Part shown: positions 34,965 to 43,623 of the stretch, piece by piece | Layout of the letters: each line of letters begins with the position of its first letter | Numbering within the stretch: the stretch's first letter is position 1 | Assembly (NCBI RefSeq): GCF_003815915.1 | Contig: NZ_CP033929.1 | Location: forward strand, 1,736,001 to 1,800,000 | Source: Chryseobacterium indoltheticum | Lineage (GTDB): Bacteria > Bacteroidota > Bacteroidia > Flavobacteriales > Weeksellaceae | Length of the DNA stretch: 64,000 bases | Direction: 5' to 3' | The notes under the pieces: model-generated | Databases searched by the model: none | Told to the model about the DNA's origin: nothing | What the model saw: only the letters and a program-made list of their open reading frames with translations | Made by a program: the position numbers and the translations under genes

Positions 34965-35291
34965 AAATAAGTCATGTCTTAAATTTGCACAGTGAAAAAA
35001 TATAAAAATCTGAATTTTGTCAAATATACTGAAATATCACAACCGTTGGAAATTTTAAATACTATAGCGCATTAATACAAATAGAAAATATACAAAAAAT
35101 CTGCAAATTTCTTATTATTTTTAGTTTGCATATGGGTCTTATATTAGGAATTGACCAAAATGAGTATACCATAAAAAAATTCTGATCGGCATTACAAATA
35201 AATAGGTAAATAAAATATGATATTGACTGAAGTCTAGAACTGTGCAGTGAAAAATTTAGTGAGCACTGAAGGGAGAATTATTGAGATAATA
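34965..35291. other. intergenic region upstream of the retron cassette
   Basis: No gene is seen in these 327 bases. TATATTTG on the minus strand (35028-35021) is a fit to the -7 box and would give a 50-base leader to the DUF3800 gene. Weak inverted repeats such as CAGTG/CACTG near 35244-35268 are present. A more complete msr-msd could lie here, but no closing stem comparable to 34142-34222 is visible. Confidence 0.45.
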
Positions 35292-35597
35292 TTATGAATT
35301 TTCATTCAAAAATATTTTCACCTCATCGTCTGAAATATCATCGAATTCTTTACCAAATTCGTTCATAGTAAAACCCATAGCTTCAACGATACTAATTAAA
35401 GTTGTAGCTTTCGGTGAAGTCTTACCGTTTAAAGTGTCATTGATTGTTGCTTTTCGTAACAGTGCATTTGAAGCAACACCATGATAGCTATAAACAATTT
35501 TATTATCCGTAACTTCTTTTTGAAGATTTTTACCTTTCTCCAAAAGCTTTTTTAAGGATATAATTATTTTAAACTTGATAATATTTTCTTCACTCAT
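35292..35597 (-). CDS. small helix-turn-helix protein (XRE-like)
   Basis: The 101-residue protein has a helix-turn-helix core, VASNALLRKATINDTLNGKTSPKATTLISIVEAMGF (residues about 41-77 with the recognition helix around KATINDTLNG), ending in an acidic tail. Its order is that of XRE/Cro-type repressors. It lies alone, upstream of the retron cassette on the same strand but 327 bases away. A near-perfect 14+14 dyad overlapping its presumed promoter (35627-35658) is a natural operator candidate. A role as regulator of the retron or of the adjacent structured RNA is inferred only from position. Confidence 0.65.
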   Translation of the reverse strand: MSEENIIKFKIIISLKKLLEKGKNLQKEVTDNKIVYSYHGVASNALLRKATINDTLNGKTSPKATTLISIVEAMGFTMNEFGKEFDDISDDEVKIFLNENS

Positions 35598-35626
35598 CGC
35601 ATGTGCAATAAACGATTTTAGAAAAA

Positions 35627-35658
35627 AAATATCGTTACGCTATGGCGTACCGATATTT
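35627..35658. promoter_or_regulatory. 32-bp dyad, candidate operator or bidirectional terminator
   Basis: AAATATCG-T-TACGC (35627-35640) is complementary to GCGTA-C-CGATATTT (35645-35658) with one mismatch. T runs follow on both strands. It lies 30 bases upstream of the HTH gene start and just before the plus-strand promoter-like boxes of the hairpin RNA. Confidence 0.5.
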
Positions 35659-35711
35659 TTTGTATATTTGAAATTAATGTTAACAATCCAAAATTTAGTT
35701 AACTTTGCGAT

Positions 35712-35990
35712 ACTTCAAAGAATATTAGAAGCTATTGCTTAGAATCTTGTACTAGAAAACTGGTAATTTTTATACACACAAGAGGATAAGTATTAAGCTC
35801 ACGACCTAGGCGTGGGCTCTCTTATCTGTGTGTAAGGTATACCAGTACCTCTAGTTCTGATATTGTAGAGTCCATGCTGTTTTATTTTCATGCTGTTCGC
35901 TTTTCTACAAAATAATCTAAGCCCGCTTTATCACATAGAGTATCTTGACATGATACAGTAGGGTGTACAACCTATTGCGGCTTTTTTAAG
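35712..35990 (+). ncRNA. candidate structured non-coding RNA with a 144-base hairpin and terminator
   Basis: The main hairpin pairs, from outside in, AATATTAGA/TCTGATATT (35721-35729/35856-35864), ACTAGA/TCTAGT (35751-35756/35850-35855), ACTGGTA/TACCAGT (35759-35765/35840-35846), ACACACA/TGTGTGT (35774-35780/35827-35833), GATAAG/CTTATC (35785-35790/35821-35826) and GCTCACG/CGTGGGC (35797-35803/35811-35817). Two of the pairs are G-U on the plus strand and would be A-C on the minus strand, so the RNA is plus-strand. A TAACTTTG box lies at 35700-35707. A branched 3' part ends in AAGCC/GGCTT with six T (to 35987), a terminator. Possible identities are a 6S-like RNA or a sRNA or attenuator acting on susC. 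Confidence 0.6.
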
Positions 35991-36252
35991 CTTTACGGGA
36001 CAAATTTTCATTCATATTAATTAGTGCTTTCCGGTGTCTTTTGATGACTGGGGGAGAGTTTTGATGTTCTTTTCTGTATTGAAAGGCACTTAGGAAAGTT
36101 TTGTTTTCAAATACATGAATTCGGTAGTGAAATTATAGATGACAATGAAATAGAATCGACAGGTTTCAATAAAATAGCCCCTTCCCATTAGTTTGGAGAC
36201 TGAGGAAGGAGCAGTAATTATTGAATCGTTTAATTAAAAACTTTACAAAACT
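35991..36252. other. susC leader region
   Basis: These 262 bases separate the terminator of the structured RNA from the susC start codon. CCTTCC (36180-36185) and GGAAGG (36203-36208) can form a hairpin. No open frame of natural composition is seen. The susC promoter probably lies here or the gene is reached by read-through of the RNA terminator. Confidence 0.4.
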
Positions 36253-39200
36253 ATGAAAAAATCCTATAATACTATAGGAAGCATGGGCTTTGCCTTGGTG
36301 TTAACCGCTGTTTGCGGTTTCGTTCAGGCTCAGACCAAAACCGTTACGGGAAAGGTTACCGTGCGGAACGGAGATCAGTTGTTGCCTCTTTCGGGAGTCA
36401 GTGTTTCTCAGGTTGGAAGTCATCAGACTTCAGTTACTAATGCTCAAGGTGTTTATCGGTTGGAGATTTCCGGAGATATTGGGAGTGGCAATGAGAATGG
36501 AAATGGAAATCGGAATGGAGGTGGGAGTGCTGTTCTTGTTTTTAGGCATCCTGAATATGCTGAGCAGAGGGTTCCTTTGGGGAATCGGTCTGTTGTTGAT
36601 GTTGGGATGTTTGTTGGAAGTGAAGGTGATGAGGTTGGTTCTGGTTCTGATTCTGGTTCCGGGAAGGTGCAGGGGATTGAGGAGGTGGTGCTGAATGCGG
36701 GATATTATAAGGTTAAGGAAAAAGAGAGGACGGGGAGTATTGCGAAGATTTCTGCTAAGGATATTGAGAACCAGCCTGTAACGAATGTTCTTGCTTCTGC
36801 TCAGGGTCGAATGGCGGGAGTTTCGATTGTTCAAAACTCGGGGACTCCAGGAGGTGGGTTCGATATTCAGATCAGGGGGAAGAACAGTATCCGCAGGGAC
36901 GGGAATGAACCTTTGTATATTATTGACGGGATTCCTGTGATTTCCGAAACTCCGTCTATTTACAGTGCAGCGATTCTTCCGTATGCTTCGGTTAGTCCAC
37001 TCAATGCGATCAATCCGAATGATATCGAGAGTTTTGAGGTGCTGAAGGATGCCGATGCTACTGCGATTTATGGAAGTCGTGGAGCGAACGGGGTGATTAT
37101 CGTGACGACCAAGAAAGGGAAGAAGGGGAGAACTGATCTTAAACTGAATACTTCGTATTCATTTAGTACGGTGACGAACCGTCTTCAGATGATGGGGACT
37201 TCCGATTATCTGAGAATGCGTCGTACTGCTTTTCAGAATGACGGGATTTCTGCAATTCCTGCAAATGCGTATGATCTGAATACCTGGAGTCAGGAGAGGG
37301 AAACGGACTGGCAGAAGGAACTGATCGGTAAGACTGCCGAATCTTCTGTGGTGCAACTTTCGCTGAGTGGCGGATCTGAAACTACTTCTTATCTGATCAG
37401 CTACGGGCATACGGAGCAGTCTACGGTTCTGCCTGCAGGTTTTCAGTATAAGTCGAATAATCTGACAGGGAATTTCAGTTACAGGACACCTGATCGCAGA
37501 CTGGAGGTAAATCTGACGAATACGTTGTCTTTTCAGGACAACAATGTGCTGAACAGTGATGTGACGGGCAGAAGTATCACGCTGAGTCCGAATGCGCCGT
37601 CGCTATATAAGCCTGACGGTTCTCTGAACTGGGAGAACAGCACCTTTACGAATCCTCTCGGGGCTTTTAAAAGTGAGTATCTGAATTCGACAAGTTTTAT
37701 CAATTCGGGAACGCAGGTTTCATACAAACTTTTTCCGTTTCTTTCTTTAAAGTTCAACGGGGGAATTACCCATCAGAATTTTGAAGAATTTTCCTTGCGT
37801 CCGCATACGATGTCGAATCCTGCTGCAAATCTGACGAGCGCCAATTCTACTTCGTCCAAAAACAACAGTTCGATTCTGTCTTATGTCCTTGAACCTCAGA
37901 TAACGGGTGCCTATACTTTTGGGAATCACAGTTTTGATGTGCTGATCGGTGCCACTTTGCAGAAATCCGAAACCAATCAGTCTTCGATGCAGGGACTTGG
38001 TTTTGAAAACAATGCGCTGATTCAGAATATCGGTGCTGCCAAGACGAAGATTATCAGTGATCAGGTTAGGAATCAGTACAATTATACCGCAGTCTTTGCA
38101 AGGCTGAACTACAAGTTCCTGAAAAGGTATATCCTCAATGTGACCGGGAGAAGGGATGGTTCGAGCAGGTTTGGTCCGAATAATCGTTTTGGTAATTTCG
38201 GGGCAGTTGGTGCGGCATGGTTGATTTCTGAGGAAAAGTGGATGAAAAATATCTCATGGCTGAGTTTTGCCAAACTGAGAGGAAGTATCGGTACTTCGGG
38301 GAATGACAGAATAGGTGATTATCAGTATCTGGACACATACAGTGTGTCTTCCAATATTTACAACAATATTACGGCTATGAATCCTTCAAGATTGTACAAT
38401 CCTGATTTCAGTTGGGAGAAGACGTTGAAGAAAGAGGCGGCAGCGGAGGTTTCGTTTTTTAAGAGCCGCTGGAATCTTTCGGCTGCTTATTATGAAAATA
38501 CCTCTTCCAACCAGCTGGTGGGAATACCGCTTCCTGCCACGACGGGTTTTTCATCGATACAGTCGAATCTTCCGGCTAAGGTACAGAATACGGGCTGGGA
38601 GTTTGAAACTTCCGTACAGGTTTTCAAGGGTGGGAAATTCAAATATGATACTTCATTGAATCTTTCGGTACCTGACAGCAAATTGCTGGAGTTTCCGAAT
38701 CTTGAAGGATCTACGTATACCAATCAATATGTGATCGGTTATCCGACAACGTTGGTAAAGGTTTATCAGTATGCAGGTATTAATCCTGACACGGGACTGT
38801 ATCAGTTTACGGATTACAACAACGATGGCAAGATTACGTCTCCTGATGACAATAAGGTGATCGAGAGACTTGGGGTCAGGTTTTTCGGGGGATGGTCGAA
38901 TAATTTCAGGTATGGGCAGTGGTCAGCTTCTTTTCTGTGGCAGTTTGTAAAGCAGAGAAACTGGAACTATAACCGACAGATGCTTATTCCTGGGTCAATG
39001 AACAATCAGCCTGTTGAAGTGCTTGACGTATGGTCGGCATCCAATCCGACAGGAACGTATATGCCTTACAGTTCGGGAACTGTTGCGGCGAAAAGTTCGC
39101 TGCATTCTTTCTTTCAGAACTCGACGGCTGCCGTGGGAGATGCTTCTTTTGTCCGCCTTAAAAATGTTCAGCTGAATTACAGTATTCCCGTGAGCCGTTT

Positions 39201-39345
39201 TGGAATCAAAGAAGCGATGATCTATGTGCAGGGGCAGAATCTGCTGACGATTACCAGGTATTTCGGGCTTGATCCCGAGTTTCTGCTGACGGGCTACCTG
39301 CCTCCGCTTAAAACCTATGCTGTGGGATTTCAGCTGACATTTTAG
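36253..39345 (+). CDS. SusC/RagA family TonB-dependent outer-membrane transporter
   Basis: The 1030-residue protein begins with a signal peptide (GFALVLTAVCGFVQAQ), then a carboxypeptidase-like regulatory fold (TVTGKVTVRNGDQLLPLSGVSVSQ, residues about 31-120), the plug domain with VVLNAGYYKVKEKERTGSI, GVSIVQNSGTPGGG, LYIIDGIPV and YGSRGANGVIIVTTKKG (residues about 143-285), and a 22-strand-type beta barrel ending in TYAVGFQLTF. SusC-type barrels import large nutrients with a SusD lid, driven by TonB. Two low-complexity inserts (GNENGNGNRNGGG near residue 77 and GSGSDSGSGK near residue 128) are unusual. It begins an operon with SusD and an S9 peptidase, so the substrate may be a peptide or protein. 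Confidence 0.92.
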   Translation: MKKSYNTIGSMGFALVLTAVCGFVQAQTKTVTGKVTVRNGDQLLPLSGVSVSQVGSHQTSVTNAQGVYRLEISGDIGSGNENGNGNRNGGGSAVLVFRHPEYAEQRVPLGNRSVVDVGMFVGSEGDEVGSGSDSGSGKVQGIEEVVLNAGYYKVKEKERTGSIAKISAKDIENQPVTNVLASAQGRMAGVSIVQNSGTPGGGFDIQIRGKNSIRRDGNEPLYIIDGIPVISETPSIYSAAILPYASVSPLNAINPNDIESFEVLKDADATAIYGSRGANGVIIVTTKKGKKGRTDLKLNTSYSFSTVTNRLQMMGTSDYLRMRRTAFQNDGISAIPANAYDLNTWSQERETDWQKELIGKTAESSVVQLSLSGGSETTSYLISYGHTEQSTVLPAGFQYKSNNLTGNFSYRTPDRRLEVNLTNTLSFQDNNVLNSDVTGRSITLSPNAPSLYKPDGSLNWENSTFTNPLGAFKSEYLNSTSFINSGTQVSYKLFPFLSLKFNGGITHQNFEEFSLRPHTMSNPAANLTSANSTSSKNNSSILSYVLEPQITGAYTFGNHSFDVLIGATLQKSETNQSSMQGLGFENNALIQNIGAAKTKIISDQVRNQYNYTAVFARLNYKFLKRYILNVTGRRDGSSRFGPNNRFGNFGAVGAAWLISEEKWMKNISWLSFAKLRGSIGTSGNDRIGDYQYLDTYSVSSNIYNNITAMNPSRLYNPDFSWEKTLKKEAAAEVSFFKSRWNLSAAYYENTSSNQLVGIPLPATTGFSSIQSNLPAKVQNTGWEFETSVQVFKGGKFKYDTSLNLSVPDSKLLEFPNLEGSTYTNQYVIGYPTTLVKVYQYAGINPDTGLYQFTDYNNDGKITSPDDNKVIERLGVRFFGGWSNNFRYGQWSASFLWQFVKQRNWNYNRQMLIPGSMNNQPVEVLDVWSASNPTGTYMPYSSGTVAAKSSLHSFFQNSTAAVGDASFVRLKNVQLNYSIPVSRFGIKEAMIYVQGQNLLTITRYFGLDPEFLLTGYLPPLKTYAVGFQLTF
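36481..36529 (+). repeat. hexamer-like repeat encoding a Gly/Asn-rich insert in SusC
   Basis: The DNA repeats units close to AATGGA four to five times and encodes GNENGNGNRNGGG in the regulatory domain of SusC. A second Gly/Ser-rich stretch is encoded near 36637-36666 by repeats of GGTTCTG-like units. Both could expand or contract by strand slippage. Confidence 0.6.
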
Positions 39346-39390
39346 GTTAGGCGTTGTAAAGCTGAAAAAATGAAATTAAAATTAAAGTAA

Positions 39391-40782
39391 ATGATTATGA
39401 ACTTAAAAATAAAATATGGGATCGCCGTATCCATTGTGATGATGGTGTTGTCCATGACGATTTCGTGTGAGAAAATGGTTGAGACCGATTATCCGAACAA
39501 CCAGATTCCGTCCGAACTGGTATTCGAGGATGAGCAGACTGCCGAAGCTGCTCTGGCAGGATTGTATTCCGGCTTGTGGGAAACTTCGATGTATTCGGGA
39601 GGGATCAACGGAATGGGTGCTTTGCTCGGAACTTATACCGATGATCTGACTTGTGTTTACACCAGTGCCTCCAACGGTGTGCTTGATCTTTATATCAATC
39701 AGCAATTACCTACCAATACGGCGGTGACTGCTTTATGGGCAAGTACGTATCAGCAGATTTATTATGCCAACAGTATCATGGAAGGCGTTGCCAACTCCAA
39801 ATCGTTGTCTGTTGCCGTAAAAGGCAGGATAAGAGGTGAGGCGTTGTTGGTAAGGTCGATGTTGTATATGGATCTGTACCAGATTTTCGGGGAGATCCCA
39901 TACACCGCCACAACGGATTATGTGATCAACAGCAAGCTTTCGAGAATGCCCAAAGATGAATTTTTGACAAGAGTGGAAACCGATCTTTCGGAAGCGGTCA
40001 ATCTTCTTCCTTCTGCTTACAGGAACAGTGAAAGGATTTATCCGAACAAATATGCGGGATATGTTGCGTTGGCCAAGATGAAGATGCTTCTCAAAAAATG
40101 GAATGAAGCGGATGTGATCTGTACCACAATTGTTCAGGCTCCGGGTTTGTCTTATCAGAATGATATCAGCAAAGTGTTTCAGAAGACAGGCGGTCACATT
40201 ATCTGGCAGCTTAAACCTAAAAACAGCAATGATGCAACGAAGGAAGCTTCATTGTATAATTTTACGTCGGCACCGACTTCTTTTGCGATGAATCCTGATC
40301 TTGTCAATTCTTTTTCAACAGGAGATCTTCGACGTGTTCATTATTTTACTGCGGTTCCTTTCGGTCAGCAGATCAATTACAAGCCTGCGAAATATAAAAA
40401 TCTTGCGGTGAACAATGCTACTGAGTATTCGATTATTTACCGTCTGGATGAAGTGTATTTTATGCAGGCAGAAAGCTTATTGCAGCAGAACAAAGTGAGT
40501 GAAGCGGTTGTTTTGATCAATCGTTCGAGACAACGGGCGGGTTTGCCTGCATTGAGCACAAATCTGACTGTTTCGGCGGCAATGGTCCAGTTGAAAGAAG
40601 AGAAGAGGAGGGAATTTTTTACGGAACATGGCATGCGATTTTTTGATCTTAAAAGGTGGGGAATGCTTGACGGATTGACTTCCGTGAAGCCAAACTGGAA
40701 AAGCTTTCAATCGCAATGGCCAATTCCGCAGAAGGAACTTTTGGTGAATCCGAATATCAATCCGCAAAATAACGGCTATTAA
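39391..40782 (+). CDS. SusD/RagB family nutrient-binding lipoprotein
   Basis: The 463-residue protein has a lipoprotein signal (AVSIVMMVLSMTISCEKM, lipobox Cys near residue 26) and a SusD fold. Typical features are LVFEDEQTAEAALAGLYSGL, AYVRSMLYMDLYQ-like text at about residue 155 (EALLVRSMLYMDLYQIFGEIPY), RLDEVYFMQAESLLQQ near residue 350 and the C-terminal RREFFTEHGMRFFDLKRWG. SusD lids sit on the SusC barrel at the cell surface. The gene begins 46 bases after susC. An ATG at 39397 is an equally possible start. The peptidase gene follows after 10 bases, so these three form one operon. Confidence 0.9.
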   Translation: MIMNLKIKYGIAVSIVMMVLSMTISCEKMVETDYPNNQIPSELVFEDEQTAEAALAGLYSGLWETSMYSGGINGMGALLGTYTDDLTCVYTSASNGVLDLYINQQLPTNTAVTALWASTYQQIYYANSIMEGVANSKSLSVAVKGRIRGEALLVRSMLYMDLYQIFGEIPYTATTDYVINSKLSRMPKDEFLTRVETDLSEAVNLLPSAYRNSERIYPNKYAGYVALAKMKMLLKKWNEADVICTTIVQAPGLSYQNDISKVFQKTGGHIIWQLKPKNSNDATKEASLYNFTSAPTSFAMNPDLVNSFSTGDLRRVHYFTAVPFGQQINYKPAKYKNLAVNNATEYSIIYRLDEVYFMQAESLLQQNKVSEAVVLINRSRQRAGLPALSTNLTVSAAMVQLKEEKRREFFTEHGMRFFDLKRWGMLDGLTSVKPNWKSFQSQWPIPQKELLVNPNINPQNNGY

Positions 40783-40792
40783 ATTGAGGAAT

Positions 40793-43294
40793 ATGAAAAT
40801 AATACAAAAACTGGTCAGCTTGATAATTTTGATATTGCTGACCATTATTCAGCCAAGACTAAAGGCACAGCATAATATCGGTCATCTTAAGCAACTGTCC
40901 GAATCCGCTGAGGAAGTACTGGCTGTGTATCCTTCTCCTGACGGAAGGTATGCATTTTTTAACACAGATTATGAAAGCAAGCCCAAAACGCTGACGATTA
41001 TTGAAACAAAGGCTCCTTTCAGGAAGATTGTCAGAGAGAAAGTGAGCGGTTATTATTTTATCAATCCGGATAGGGCAGCTGTGCTTACTGCAGGTGTTTT
41101 GCAGATCATTGATTTGAAATCGGGTTCGATAACCGAAAAAGAAGACGTTTCGAGGATAGAATATGTGAAAAAAGACGGTTTACTGCTTGTCCATTCTAAT
41201 TCCGGTCAGAAAAACAAATTGGAGATTTACGATTCAAATTTTAAACCTGTTCAGCAGATTGAATCTGTTATCAGATGGACGATAGGAAATAATTCGGTTT
41301 TGGTTTTTACAAAAGATATTTTGAAAGATGAAAATCATGTATATGAATTGACCGATCAGGGTAAGAGCAAAATAAAACTATGGTCTTCGAAAGAGGAAGT
41401 TGACAAAGCTGTTGAATCCGACTCTGATCTTGGAGGATTTGTAGTGGCTACGAAAGCAAGTACCGGACTTCGTGTTTATTGGGTGAGGAGAGATGCTCAG
41501 GCTATTGAGCTTAAAGATGATGGTTTGCAGGGTATTTCATATGTGAAAATTGATCGGTCGTCTGATGGAGAAGCTGTTTATCTGAGATTTCAGAAGGTCA
41601 AGCCTAAAGAGAATTCTGTTGTAGATATCTGGTACGGAAAGGAACAGAATTTAAGGAATTATACGACGGAGCAAAATACAATCAGGGAAGTTTTATGGTA
41701 TCCTGAGTCGGGAAAAATTTTGGATTTTGATCAGAATTTTACAGGGTATACGGCAATAGGAAAAAACAATCTGTTCCTGAAAATGAGAATTGACAAAAGC
41801 ATGGTCGATGTCCATGACGATCAGTTCGGTTTCCACAAAAAAGAAATTTATCTGTGGAACTCCAAGACCGGCAAGGATGTTCTATTGCCTTTTGATGACG
41901 GTCATATGAATTTCGATCCTTTAGGGAAATCTCTTTTGATCAAAACCGGTGAAGGATGGGTGAAATTTGATACAGGGAATTTGACTTCCACGAATTTGGG
42001 GTGGGGCGACGGTTCGTCGCCTTATTATGCTGCGAATGACAGAATTATCTGGACTTTTAAAAATGAAATCTGGGAACAGAATTTAAAGAGTTTGAAAAAA
42101 AAGAAACTGATGACGGTGAAAGCTGATGAGATTGAATTGTATAAGCCTCAGGTGATACACAGTGGGGTGGGTGTGTACCGATTGTCAGAGTATTTGGAGC
42201 AGGACAAAAAAATGATTTTCGTTGGGAAGAATAGTAATGCTCTTACTTCAAGCTATGTATTTCTGAATAAAAATCAATTAAAAACGGTTATTCCTGAAAC
42301 ATCGGATCGTATTCAGGTTTTTGGTGCTGATACGGATTACAAGTCTTTTTTCTGGATTGAAGACAACTACAACAAGGCTTTTACAATCAGATACAAGAAT
42401 GACTCGAAGAATGCTGTTGCTATATATAAATCCAATAGTGCAGATACGCAATTGGGATTGATTAAAAAAGTTGCCTTGAAGTATCGGGGAGCGAATAATG
42501 AGGAGATTGAAGCGAGTTTGTATCTGCCTCCAAATTTTGATCCTGCGAAAAAGTATCCTGTAGTGTTGTCAGTTTATGAAAAGCAGCAAAGGTTCATGAA
42601 CAAGTTTTTGATGCCCACTTTTAAAAACAACAGAGGCATCAATCCCAGACTTCTTTTGGAATCGGGATATCTGGTGATGTTTCCTGATATTACCTACGGT
42701 GATCGTGGTCCCGGATTGTCAGCTCTTCAATGCATTAATAATGTTTTGGATGAATTGCAGAAGTTTTCTTACGCCGATATGAGCAAAGTGGGAATGATAG
42801 GACAGTCGTTCGGAGGTTATGAAACCAATTTTATCGCAAGTCACAGCAATCGGTTTTCTGCTTTTGTTTCCGGTAATTCCGTATCGGATATTGTTCATAC
42901 TTCTTACGCCCTGAATTATAATTTTAACTCACCTGATTACTGGCGTTACGAAGAGGGACAGTTTAGAATGAAAGGGAGTTTTGTCAATCAGAGGCAAAAG
43001 TATCTGGATAATAATCCGATTTATGCTGCCTCAAATATTAATGTGCCAATGCTTTTGTGGGCGGGTACCGCCGACACAAATGTCGATCCCCAGGAAAGTA
43101 TATCGATTTTTAATGTTATGCGCAAATACAGGAAACCTGTTGTTTTGCTGAACTATAGAAATGAGAATCATTCCTTGGGGAAAGTTCCGGCTCAAAGGGA
43201 TTTATCGATCAGGATTTTGGAGTGGTTTGATTATCATCTTTACGGAAAAAAAGATGTTGACTGGATTAATAAACAAATGAAGGATGCTTTTTAG
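40793..43294 (+). CDS. S9 family peptidase (prolyl oligopeptidase-like)
   Basis: With the ATG at 40793 the protein has 833 residues and a signal peptide (LIILILLTIIQPRLKAQ). The first 560 residues are beta-propeller-like, and the C-terminal alpha/beta hydrolase has the triad Ser672 in GQSFGGYE, Asp761 in GTADTNVDP and His793 in NENHSLGK. The frame opens at a TTG at 40784, but the ATG is better. S9 peptidases cleave short peptides, and a secreted member next to SusC/SusD suggests that the operon takes up and trims peptides, or matures the peptide-like products of the neighbouring DUF6520 operon. That functional link is inferred. Confidence 0.88.
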   Translation: MKIIQKLVSLIILILLTIIQPRLKAQHNIGHLKQLSESAEEVLAVYPSPDGRYAFFNTDYESKPKTLTIIETKAPFRKIVREKVSGYYFINPDRAAVLTAGVLQIIDLKSGSITEKEDVSRIEYVKKDGLLLVHSNSGQKNKLEIYDSNFKPVQQIESVIRWTIGNNSVLVFTKDILKDENHVYELTDQGKSKIKLWSSKEEVDKAVESDSDLGGFVVATKASTGLRVYWVRRDAQAIELKDDGLQGISYVKIDRSSDGEAVYLRFQKVKPKENSVVDIWYGKEQNLRNYTTEQNTIREVLWYPESGKILDFDQNFTGYTAIGKNNLFLKMRIDKSMVDVHDDQFGFHKKEIYLWNSKTGKDVLLPFDDGHMNFDPLGKSLLIKTGEGWVKFDTGNLTSTNLGWGDGSSPYYAANDRIIWTFKNEIWEQNLKSLKKKKLMTVKADEIELYKPQVIHSGVGVYRLSEYLEQDKKMIFVGKNSNALTSSYVFLNKNQLKTVIPETSDRIQVFGADTDYKSFFWIEDNYNKAFTIRYKNDSKNAVAIYKSNSADTQLGLIKKVALKYRGANNEEIEASLYLPPNFDPAKKYPVVLSVYEKQQRFMNKFLMPTFKNNRGINPRLLLESGYLVMFPDITYGDRGPGLSALQCINNVLDELQKFSYADMSKVGMIGQSFGGYETNFIASHSNRFSAFVSGNSVSDIVHTSYALNYNFNSPDYWRYEEGQFRMKGSFVNQRQKYLDNNPIYAASNINVPMLLWAGTADTNVDPQESISIFNVMRKYRKPVVLLNYRNENHSLGKVPAQRDLSIRILEWFDYHLYGKKDVDWINKQMKDAF

Positions 43295-43302
43295 CATCCT
43301 TC
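43279..43302. terminator. hairpin between two convergent operons
   Basis: GAAGGATGC (43279-43287) pairs with GCATCCTTC (43294-43302) across the stop codon of the S9 peptidase gene. The DUF6520 gene on the minus strand ends 22 bases away. A T run is weak on both strands, so this may be a bidirectional terminator of limited strength. Confidence 0.5.
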
Positions 43303-43323
43303 ACCGTTAATAAATGATTTGAT

Positions 43324-43599
43324 TTACTGAATTTCATACAGTTGACTTACACACGATGTTCCATTGTTAATTTGGAATAATTCATGGTTTTCAGAACCGT
43401 CATTCCAGGTACAAATCGCACCGATTACTGGCGAACATCGTTTCTCAGTCAGAATACATTTTTCGGACGGTGCCGATTCGTTGTAAAAGTATCCCTGCAT
43501 TTCTGCAGTCTTAGTTTCAAATGCTGTTCCAGCATACGCACTTCCGGCACCCAATAAAAGGATTGCTACAGGCAATGCGATTTTTCTCATTTTTTTCAT
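43324..43599 (-). CDS. DUF6520 family small secreted protein
   Basis: The 91-residue protein has a signal peptide (KIALPVAILLLGAGSAYAGT) and a mature part of about 67 residues with several cysteines (CILTEKRCSPVIGAICTW, then NGTSCVSQLYE). This is the plan of the DUF6520 family in Flavobacteriia, small exported peptides of unknown role usually found next to MauE-type membrane proteins and TlpA-like redox proteins. It ends a minus-strand operon, 24 bases from the MauE-like gene. Four cysteines would suit disulfide formation by a redox partner. Confidence 0.7.
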   Translation of the reverse strand: MKKMRKIALPVAILLLGAGSAYAGTAFETKTAEMQGYFYNESAPSEKCILTEKRCSPVIGAICTWNDGSENHELFQINNGTSCVSQLYEIQ

Positions 43600-43623
43600 G
43601 ATGTTGAAATTTGATATTGTTGC

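Noticed and set aside
35712..35990. A minus-strand reading of the hairpin RNA as the retron's msr-msd
   Set aside because: Two G-U pairs of the plus-strand model would be A-C mismatches on the minus strand, and promoter-like box and terminator point to the plus strand.
36430..36834. A 134-codon minus-strand frame opposite the start of susC
   Set aside because: It is antisense to the low-complexity Gly/Asn and Gly/Ser region and arises from the repeats.
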